From: Tumebacillus avium
GTDB taxonomy: Bacteria > Bacillota > Bacilli > Tumebacillales > Tumebacillaceae
Length of the DNA: 64,000 nt
Assembly (NCBI RefSeq): GCF_002162355.1
Contig: NZ_CP021434.1
Location: 3,588,001-3,652,000, forward strand
Reading direction: 5' to 3'
Shown here: in pieces, positions 16,650-24,500 of the stretch
Position numbering within the stretch: the first letter of the stretch is position 1
How the letters are laid out: every line of letters begins with the position of its first letter
Made by a program: the position numbers and the translations under genes
The notes under the pieces: model-generated
What the model was told of the DNA's origin: nothing
The model's database searches: none
Seen by the model: the letters and a program-made list of their open reading frames with translations, nothing else

Positions 16650-17453
16650 ATGGCAGAACAGATTCGCGTGGTTGTCGTCGGCGCCAAAGGCCGCATGGGC
16701 CGCGAAACGGTAAAAGCAATCATCAATGACGAGGCGCTGGCGTTTGTCGGCGCGGTCGACCGGACGCTGGACGGCGTGCCGGTGTCGCAAGTGCTCGGCC
16801 TTGATGCGGGCGAGGTGCAATTTTCGACCGATCTGGAAAAAACGCTGCTTGAGACGCAGGCGGACGTGATGGTCGACTTTACGACGCCGGCGGTAATGAA
16901 AGGGAACATCGACAAAGCAATTGCGCTTGGCGTTCGTCCGGTCGTCGGCACGACAGGCATGACGCCCGAAGAAATCGCCGCTTGGGATGCCGCGTGCAAG
17001 GAGCGGGGCATCGGCGGGCTGATCGCGCCGAATTTTGCGATCGGGGCGATTTTGATGATGCGCTTTGCGGCGGAAGCAGCGAAATTCCTGCCGCATGTCG
17101 AGATCATCGAGATGCATCATGACCAGAAGCTGGACGCGCCGTCGGGCACGGCGATCAAGACGCTGGAGCTGATCGCGCAAGAGCGCGAGAAGATGGGACA
17201 AGGGCATCCGAACGAGCATGAGACGATCGCGGGATCGCGCGGCGGGGATTATGAAGGCATGCGCGTGCATAGTGTGAGATTGCCGGGCTATGTGGCGCAC
17301 CAGCAAGTGATCTTCGGCGGCCTCGGGCAGACGCTGACGATCCGCCATGATTCGATCAACCGCGAGTCGTTTATGCCGGGCGTGGTACTGTCCTGCAAAG
17401 AGGTAATGAAGTATGAAGGCATGGTCTACGGTCTGGAAAACCTGCTCTTTTAA
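16650..17453 (+). CDS. dapB: 4-Hydroxy-tetrahydrodipicolinate reductase DapB
   Basis: A 267-residue lysine/diaminopimelate pathway reductase that uses NAD(P)H. The N-terminal Rossmann motif is [23 protein letters not shown] is the conserved middle element, and [15 protein letters not shown] near residue 155 carries the catalytic His and Lys. It supplies DAP for peptidoglycan and dipicolinate for spores. AAAAAGGGGA lies before the ATG. Directly followed by mgsA. Confidence 0.96.
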   Translation: MAEQIRVVVVGAKGRMGRETVKAIINDEALAFVGAVDRTLDGVPVSQVLGLDAGEVQFSTDLEKTLLETQADVMVDFTTPAVMKGNIDKAIALGVRPVVGTTGMTPEEIAAWDAACKERGIGGLIAPNFAIGAILMMRFAAEAAKFLPHVEIIEMHHDQKLDAPSGTAIKTLELIAQEREKMGQGHPNEHETIAGSRGGDYEGMRVHSVRLPGYVAHQQVIFGGLGQTLTIRHDSINRESFMPGVVLSCKEVMKYEGMVYGLENLLF

Positions 17454-17470
17454 CTGACGGAGGGATCCCG

Positions 17471-17872
17471 ATGAACATCGCACTGATCGCACACGACCGC
17501 AAGAAAGAGACCTTGATCAATTTTGTGATCGCCTACCAGCATATTTTTGCAAAAGCCACCCTGTACGCGACCGGCACGACCGGGCTGCGCATTCAGGAGG
17601 CGTCGGGGCTGTCGGTCAACCGCTTCCTGTCCGGCCCGCTCGGCGGCGACCAGCAGATCGGGGCGTTGATCGCCGAAGATCGGATGGATCTCGTTCTCTT
17701 CTTCCGCGACCCGCTGATGTCCCAGCCGCACGAGCCGGACATCCTCGCGCTGCTCCGCCTCTGCGACGTCCATGAAATCCCCGTCGCCACCAACATGGGC
17801 ACCGCCGAAGTCCTCGTCAAAGCACTCGATCGCGGCGATTTCGCCTGGAGAGAAGCAAGGCAAAAGGGCTAG
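17471..17872 (+). CDS. mgsA: Methylglyoxal synthase MgsA
   Basis: A 133-residue cytosolic enzyme that converts dihydroxyacetone phosphate to methylglyoxal plus phosphate. Signatures are [17 protein letters not shown] at the N-terminus, [15 protein letters not shown] for phosphate binding, and the catalytic-Asp box [29 protein letters not shown] is the ribosome site. In B. subtilis bshB1, bshA and cca follow; here cca comes next and the bsh genes are missing. Confidence 0.95.
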   Translation: MNIALIAHDRKKETLINFVIAYQHIFAKATLYATGTTGLRIQEASGLSVNRFLSGPLGGDQQIGALIAEDRMDLVLFFRDPLMSQPHEPDILALLRLCDVHEIPVATNMGTAEVLVKALDRGDFAWREARQKG

Positions 17873-17919
17873 ACCTGGCCTGTCGGCCATTGGTTGGTGG
17901 AAGCCACCAGTCCAGTACG

Positions 17920-17978
17920 GTCTGGGACAGTCTGGGACGTCTGGGACAGTCTGGGACAGTCTGGGACAGTCTGGGAGA
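17920..17978 (+). repeat. 10-bp tandem repeat between mgsA and cca
   Basis: Six head-to-tail copies of GTCTGGGACA, one short by a base and the last diverged to GTCTGGGAGA. It fills much of the short mgsA-cca gap. Confidence 0.9.
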
Positions 17979-18015
17979 TGGGCGGAGCTGAGGATTGAGG
18001 GAGTGAACATGTGTA

Positions 18016-19233
18016 ATGGAACGTATTGAGGCTGTTGCTTGGAAAGTTGTTGAATCGCTTGAAGCGGCAGGATTTGAGGCCTATCTCGTCGGCGGCTGTG
18101 TCCGCGATAAATTGTTGGAACGAAACATTTACGATTATGACATCACCACCTCCGCATTGCCGGAGGAGGTGCAGGCGCTGTTTCCGCATACGGTGCCGAC
18201 CGGTATCAAACACGGCACCGTCTCCGTCCGCGAAGAAGGTTTTCAGTATGAAGTGACCACGTTTCGGACGGATGGGGAGTATGAGGACGGGCGGCATCCG
18301 GCGGAAGTCAAGTTTGTGCGGTCGCTGGAGGAGGACCTGGCGCGGCGGGACTTGACGATCAACGCGATGGCATTGGGTCGCGACGGCACGCTGCACGACC
18401 CGTTTGGCGGACAGTTTGATCTGTTCGCCAAACGGATCAAGGCGGTCGGCGACCCGGTGAAACGCTTTGAGGAAGACGCGCTGCGGATGCTGCGGGCGAT
18501 CCGCTTTGCGGCGCAGCTGCAGTTTGAGATCGAAGAGGAAACCCTGCAGGCGATCTCCGAAGAAGCATTTCGCCTGCAGCAGATCTCCCGCGAGCGCATC
18601 CGCGACGAATGGCTCAAGATGCTGCTCTCGCACGCGGATACGGCGATCCAACTGCTCTGGGAGACAGACACTTTGCGCCACATCTTCTCCCGACCGACCG
18701 TCGAGCCGGAACCATGGGAGCGAGCAGCCGCCTGGACGGCCGACGCGCCGCCCGACATCGCCTTGCGCTTCTGCCTCGTCTTTGCCGCGCTGGAGATCGA
18801 CGAGCCGCGCATGGACAAAACGCTGCAAGGGCTGAAGCTGCCATCCCAGCTCAAAAAAGAAATCCGCGACCTGTTCGCTCTGCAGAAGACCGAACCGTCC
18901 CCGGACTGGCCGGACAGCACATGGCGGCAACTGTTTTACATCCACGGCTACGAAACGATCTGGCGCCGCTGCATGATGCGCGCCGTGATCCATGAGCCGG
19001 ATAAGCTGCCTTTCTGGCGTGAACAGGTCGCACAGCGCCGCGAGCAGCAGCCAATCTGGGTCTTGTCCGATCTCGCGCTGACCGGCGAGGACCTGATCGA
19101 ACATGGCATCGCGGAAGGCCCGGCCCTCGGGCACTGGCTGAAACGCCTCGCCCAAGCGGTGCTGCAAGATCCGTCGCACAACGAGAAGACGGCGCTCCTG
19201 CAGCTCGTGCAAGACTGGCAAGCCAACTCGTAG
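18016..19233 (+). CDS. cca: CCA tRNA nucleotidyltransferase
   Basis: A 405-residue class II nucleotidyltransferase that adds or repairs the 3' CCA of tRNAs. The N-terminal head has LVGGCVRDKLL, the metal-binding DYDI at about residue 40, and RRDLTINAMAL near 116; EDALRMLRAIRFAAQL follows as the neck. The C-terminal half is the helical body. The ribosome site is weak (GGGAG about 12 bases upstream), which may lower translation. It follows the 10-bp repeat tract. Confidence 0.93.
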   Translation: MERIEAVAWKVVESLEAAGFEAYLVGGCVRDKLLERNIYDYDITTSALPEEVQALFPHTVPTGIKHGTVSVREEGFQYEVTTFRTDGEYEDGRHPAEVKFVRSLEEDLARRDLTINAMALGRDGTLHDPFGGQFDLFAKRIKAVGDPVKRFEEDALRMLRAIRFAAQLQFEIEEETLQAISEEAFRLQQISRERIRDEWLKMLLSHADTAIQLLWETDTLRHIFSRPTVEPEPWERAAAWTADAPPDIALRFCLVFAALEIDEPRMDKTLQGLKLPSQLKKEIRDLFALQKTEPSPDWPDSTWRQLFYIHGYETIWRRCMMRAVIHEPDKLPFWREQVAQRREQQPIWVLSDLALTGEDLIEHGIAEGPALGHWLKRLAQAVLQDPSHNEKTALLQLVQDWQANS

Positions 19234-19255
19234 CAGGTGCAAAGGAGGTTGTCGA

Positions 19256-19663
19256 TTGGACGATCAAAACGAACAATCCCTTGTCTCTTTGGATCAAGCC
19301 CTTCTGCAAGCGCAGGCCGACCCGGACCTGGAGCCCGCTTTCTTCAAACGGCTGCTCCACTCCAACCTCTATGTGCTTGGGCACGTCGAGGATGCGCAGA
19401 TCGAAGAAGACGGCACGGTCTGGCCGCGCGACAACTCGACGCTGCACATCACCCATTTTGATGTCGACGGCCAGACGGTGCTGCCCGTCTTCTCCGCGCC
19501 GGATCACCTGCGCAGCCTGTTTGACGAAGAGCCCGACTTTATCCTCCTTCGCGCCACCAACATCCTCGCGTCGGCGACACCCGACCTAAAAATTGTGCTC
19601 AACCCCGGCACCTCTGTCGGCAGAGCCTTCACCTACGAAGACATCCAAAAGCTCCTCCGCTGA
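19256..19663 (+). CDS. SseB-family protein
   Basis: A 135-residue protein with the SseB-type layout: an N-terminal helix, then strand-rich LYVLGHVEDA, TLHITHFDVDGQTVLPVFSAPDHL and a C-terminal VLNPGTSVGRAFTYEDIQKLL. Such domains are common in secretion-associated and uncharacterised proteins; function here is unknown. The TTG start has AAAGGAGG 7 bases upstream and follows cca by 22 bases, so it is probably in the cca operon. The terminator overlaps the stop. Confidence 0.75.
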   Translation: MDDQNEQSLVSLDQALLQAQADPDLEPAFFKRLLHSNLYVLGHVEDAQIEEDGTVWPRDNSTLHITHFDVDGQTVLPVFSAPDHLRSLFDEEPDFILLRATNILASATPDLKIVLNPGTSVGRAFTYEDIQKLLR

Positions 19664-19675
19664 GGAGCTTTTTTC
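19649..19675 (+). terminator. Terminator of the cca operon
   Basis: AAGCTCCTC, CGCT loop, GAGGAGCTT and a T-run; the stem spans the stop codon of the SseB-family gene. Confidence 0.88.
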
Positions 19676-19728
19676 ATGCCCTGCTCTCTCCCTTCAACAA
19701 AAATCTACTTAACCCGACAAAATAATTA

Positions 19729-19757
19729 TTTAGTATCTAGCAAATTGATGATATAAA
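19729..19757 (+). promoter_or_regulatory. Possible promoter of the FAD oxidoreductase gene
   Basis: TTTAGT, a 17-base spacer and TATAAA in an AT-rich stretch about 60 bases before the gene. The -35 is weak; it is the best candidate I see. Confidence 0.3.
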
Positions 19758-19819
19758 TAGATTGGGGTAATTAGGTTTCTTCCACATGAAGCACTAATGA
19801 AGGGAGATTGTTCCACCTT

Positions 19820-21490
19820 ATGAATCAGCATTCATCCACCAATCAAAAAGTTGTCATCTTAGGCGGCGGTGTCGCCGGGATGAGCGCCGCGCATGAATTG
19901 ATCCAGCGCGGATTTGATGTTGTTGTCTACGAATACAAAAGCATTGCCGGCGGCAAAGCGCGCTCCATGCCGGTGCCGGAGTCAGGCAAAGAGGGTAGAA
20001 AAGACTTGCCCGGCGAACACGGCTTCCGCTTTTTCCCCGGTTTTTACAAACATGTGACCGATACGATGCAGCGCATTCCTTATACCGATCCGGACGGCGA
20101 AGAGAAAACCGTCTTTGACAACCTCATCCATGCCCCGCGCATGGGCCTGGCCCGCTATGACCATCCGCTGACCGAGTTTGTCGCCAACTTCCCGACCTCG
20201 CTCGACGATGTGGTCGACATCATCAAATCGATGTTTGACGCCGACCTCGGCCTCTCCGCCGAAGAGATGGAAACGGCCGCTTCGAAAGTCTGGCAGATCC
20301 TCACCTCCTGCCATGAACGCAAAGTGCAAGAATACGAGCAGATCCCGTGGTGGGACTTCATCGAGGCGGAACAGCACTCCGAAGCGTACCGCAAGTTGTT
20401 CACCGCGCTGACCCGCACCCTCGTCGCCGCCAAAGCGCACGAAGCGAGCACGAAGACGGTCGGCAATGTCGGCGCGGAGCTGATCCTCGACATGATCACG
20501 CCGGGCATGCAAAACGACCGCGTCCTGAACGGCCCGACCAACGACGTGTGGGTCGACCCGTGGCTGAACTTCCTGCGCGAACAAGGCGTGGATTACCGCT
20601 TCGGCGCAGAAGTCAAAAAGATCGACTGCAAGGACGGCGTCATCACCGGTGCGACGATCCTCGAAAACGGCGTTCAATACGAAGTCACCGCCGACTACTA
20701 TATATCGGCGCTGCCCGTTGAAGTGATGGCCAGCCTGCTCACCGACGAGATGCTGCTGGCCGATCCGACCCTGTTTTACCTGAAACAGCTGGCCTTGTCG
20801 GTCGACTGGATGACCGGTATTCAGTTCTACCTGACCGAGCCCGCGCCGATCATCGAAGGCCACGTCCTGTACATGGATTCGCAGTGGGCGCTGACCTCCG
20901 TCTCGCAGGCGCAGTTCTGGCCGTACATCGACCTGCGCCAATACGGGGATGGGGAAGTGGTCGACATCCTCTCCGTCGACATCTCCGACTGGAACACGCC
21001 GGGCACCAATGGCATGACAGCGATGGAGTGCGACTTTGAACAGTTGAAAAATGAAGTCTGGGCGCAGTTGAAAAAGAGCCTCAACCACGACGGCGAAATG
21101 CTGCTGCGCGATGACATGATCCACACCGTCTTCCTCGACCCGGACATCTGCTTCATCAACCCGCGCGACAAGATCAATCTCGAACCGCTCTTGATCAACA
21201 AAGTTGGCACCTGGACCCAGCGCCCGGATGCGTACACCGCAATTCCGAACTTGTTCCTCGCCTCCGACTATGTCCGCACCAACACCGACCTGGCGACGAT
21301 GGAAGGGGCCAACGAAGCGGCTCGCCGCGCGGTCAACGCCATCCTCGACGCGGCACACTCCAACACGGAGCGCTGCGAGATCTTCGAAATGTTTGAACAC
21401 AAGCTGTTCACGCTGTGGCAAAAACACGACCAGGAGCGCTTCGAAAAAGGCTTGCCGTGGGACGGCAAAACGGTTCTGCATATCTTCTAA
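19820..21490 (+). CDS. FAD-dependent amine-oxidase-fold oxidoreductase (phytoene desaturase/HpnE-like)
   Basis: A 556-residue flavoprotein. The FAD-binding VVILGGGVAGMSAAHELIQRG sits at the N-terminus, followed by YEYKSIAGGKARS. GEHGFRFFPGFYKHV is typical of the hydroxysqualene dehydroxylase/phytoene desaturase-like branch, and the C-terminal FLASDYVRTNTDLATMEGANEAARRAV is the second FAD motif. No squalene or carotenoid genes are adjacent, so the substrate is open. The start could be the ATG at 19820 or a TTG at 19808; neither has ideal spacing from AGGGAG. Confidence 0.8.
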   Translation: MNQHSSTNQKVVILGGGVAGMSAAHELIQRGFDVVVYEYKSIAGGKARSMPVPESGKEGRKDLPGEHGFRFFPGFYKHVTDTMQRIPYTDPDGEEKTVFDNLIHAPRMGLARYDHPLTEFVANFPTSLDDVVDIIKSMFDADLGLSAEEMETAASKVWQILTSCHERKVQEYEQIPWWDFIEAEQHSEAYRKLFTALTRTLVAAKAHEASTKTVGNVGAELILDMITPGMQNDRVLNGPTNDVWVDPWLNFLREQGVDYRFGAEVKKIDCKDGVITGATILENGVQYEVTADYYISALPVEVMASLLTDEMLLADPTLFYLKQLALSVDWMTGIQFYLTEPAPIIEGHVLYMDSQWALTSVSQAQFWPYIDLRQYGDGEVVDILSVDISDWNTPGTNGMTAMECDFEQLKNEVWAQLKKSLNHDGEMLLRDDMIHTVFLDPDICFINPRDKINLEPLLINKVGTWTQRPDAYTAIPNLFLASDYVRTNTDLATMEGANEAARRAVNAILDAAHSNTERCEIFEMFEHKLFTLWQKHDQERFEKGLPWDGKTVLHIF

Positions 21491-21524
21491 TTCCATTCAA
21501 TCCTGACCAAAAGGGGGGAGTCGC

Positions 21525-24500
21525 ATGTTTTCGATCGCCGGATACCAGATCCTCGGCCAGATCGCCGAGGGCAGCAAGTCGGTCATCTACCGCGGCCAGG
21601 CCGAGGGCAGCAGCCAGACTTTCATTTTAAAAGCGATGAAAACCGAATATCCCCCTTTGCAGGATGTCGTCCGCTGGAAGCGCGAGTATGAGATTGCAAA
21701 AAGCCTCGACTCTGACGGCATCGTGCGCCCGCTGGAGCTGTGCGAGCAGGGCAACGGTGTCGTGCTGGTGCTGGAAGACTTTGGCGGCAGCTCGCTCGCT
21801 CATCTTCTGCGGCAAAAGCGGCTCAACCTGAGCCAGTTTCTCGACATCGCCATTCCGCTCGCCGAGACGCTGGGCTTTTTGCATCAGCGGCAGATCATCC
21901 ACAAAGACATCAAGCCGCACAACATCATCGTCGCGCCCGATGCTGGCATCGTGAAGCTGACCGACTTTTCGATCGCCTCGCTGCTCGTCAGCGAGAAGAC
22001 GGAGATGGTCAACCCGACCCAGCTTGAAGGCACGCCCGCTTATATGTCGCCGGAGCAGACCGGCCGCATGAACCGCGTCACCGACTACCGGACCGACTTT
22101 TATTCGCTGGGTGTCACGTTTTATGAAATGCTGACCGGACAGCCGCCATATGTCACGCACGACCCGGTCGAGCTGATCCACTGCCACATCGCCAAGCAGC
22201 CGCAAGCGCCGTACGAATGGAACATCGGCATCCCCAAGGCCGTCTCGGACATCGTCATGCGCTGCCTCGCCAAAAACGCGGAAGACCGCTACCAGAGCGC
22301 GTTTGGCTTGAAAGCTGACCTCGAGACCTGCCGCCGCCGCTTGCAGGAATATGGCGTGATCGGCGATTTTCCGCTTGGCCAGTCCGATCAGTCGGAAATT
22401 TTTCGCATCCCGGAAAAGTTGTACGGGCGCGGGCAGGACATCGCGGCGATGCGCGCCTGCTTTGACCGCGCCGCACAGGGTACGAGCGAACTGTTGCTCG
22501 TGTCCGGTTTTTCCGGCATTGGCAAGTCGTTTTTCGTCCATGAGATCCACGCTTCTGTCGTGCAGGAAAACGGCTTTTTCCTGACCGGCAAATTCGACCA
22601 GTTCAAACGGCACATTCCGTACCACGCCTTGATCCGGTCGATGAAAGACCTGATCGCCCAGCTGTTGACCCAAAGCGAAGAGGACGTCCTGCACTGGCAG
22701 GACAAGATCTTGCAGGCGCTTGGCAACAACGGCAGCGTGATGACCGACGTCATCCCGGAGCTGGAGCTGATCATTCACAAACAGCCGGACGCCCCGCAAC
22801 TGCCGCCTGAAGAAACGCAAAACCGTTTCCAACTGACCATGCAAAAGCTGCTCAGCGTTTTTTGCAAGCGCGAGCATCCTGTGGTGCTCTTTCTCGATGA
22901 CCTGCAATGGGCCGACCCGGCTTCGCTTACAATGATCGAATATCTGCTCAGCGACCCGGCGACCTCCCATCTGCTGTTTATCGGCGCGTACCGCGACAAC
23001 GAAGTCTCCTCCGGTCACCGCCTGATGCGGATGCTGGACGCGCTGCGCCAGAAGCAGCGCCCGTACCGGCAGATCACTTTGCGACCGCTTGACCTTGAAC
23101 ATATGGGCGAACTGCTCGCCGATACGCTTGGCCAGGCCGAGGAACAGGTGAGGACGCTCACGGAGCTCGTTTTGCAAAAGACGAACGGCAACCCGTTTTT
23201 CGCGCGGCAATTCCTGCAGGCGCTCTATGCCCGGCAGATGATCTCCTTCGATTCGGCAGAGGGTCGCTGGGTCTGGGATGAAGCGCGCATCGGCGGCGTG
23301 GACATCACCGACAACGTGGTGGAGTTCATGCTGCAAAAGATCCAGGAGCTGCAGGAGGACACCCAGCAGATGCTGCAGGTGGCCGCTTGCATCGGCAGCT
23401 CCTTCGACCTGCAGACCGTAGCTCGCACAGCCGGCAAAAGCGTCAGCGCCGCAGCGGACGAACTTTGGCCTGCTCTGCAGGAAGGCTTGCTCGTGCCGGT
23501 CGGCACCGATTACAAACTCCTCTACAGCCCGGGCCGGGCAGAAGAAGATGATTTTAACGTTTCGTTCAAATTCCTGCACGACCGCGTCCAGCAGGCCGCG
23601 TATGCCTTGCTGACCGAAGCGCGGCGCAAAGAAGTGCATCTCGGGATCGGCCGTCTGCTGCTGGCCCGCACGAGCCGGCCGGAGCTGGAAGAGCGACTGT
23701 TCGATATGGTCAACCACCTGAACGAAGGGCTATCGCTGATCCAGACCCGCAAAGAGATTCTGCAGCTGATCTCCCTGAACCTGATCGCCGGCAAGCGCGC
23801 CAAAGCATCCACCGCCTACGAACCTGCCCTGAAATACCTCACCCAAGGCGCGGAGCTTTTGCCAGCCGACGCGTGGGAGACGCAGTACGACCTGACGATG
23901 CAGCTCCATCTGGAGCGCTCCGAAGTCGAGTACCTCTGCGGCAACTTCGAGCTGGCCGAGCAGCTGTTTGACCTGATTTTGGCCAACGCGAAGACCAAGC
24001 TGGAGCAAGTCCGCGTCTACAACATCAAGACCCAGCTTTTGATCAACCTCGGGCAATACGAAGAGGCGATCCGGCAGGGGCTGAAATGCGTGCGGCTCCT
24101 CGGCATCAAGCTGACCGACGAAGCGGGGATGCTCTCGTTCCTATGGGAGATGGCGAAGGCAAAATGGAACCTGCGCAAACGGACGGTGACCGAACTGCTC
24201 CATCTGCCGCTGGTCAAAGACCCGTACCGCGACGAGGCGATGAAGCAGGTGTTCAACATCGCGACCGCGTTTTATTTTGTCAACCCGCAGAAGTTCGCCC
24301 AGCTCAATCTGAAAGTGCTGAACATGACGATCAAGCATGGCAATTCGCTGGCTTCCAGCATCGCCTACGGAGGCTATGGCGTGATGATCGGCAACATCCT
24401 CGGCGATGTCGAGAACGGCTACCACTACGGGAAGCTGGCGAAGCAGGTCAATGACAAATACTTTGCGCCGCTCCGGCACAAAAGCGATTTTTCGTTCGCC

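Noticed and set aside
17920..17978. CRISPR-like array
   Set aside because: The unit is 10 bp with no spacers and no cas genes; it is a simple tandem repeat.
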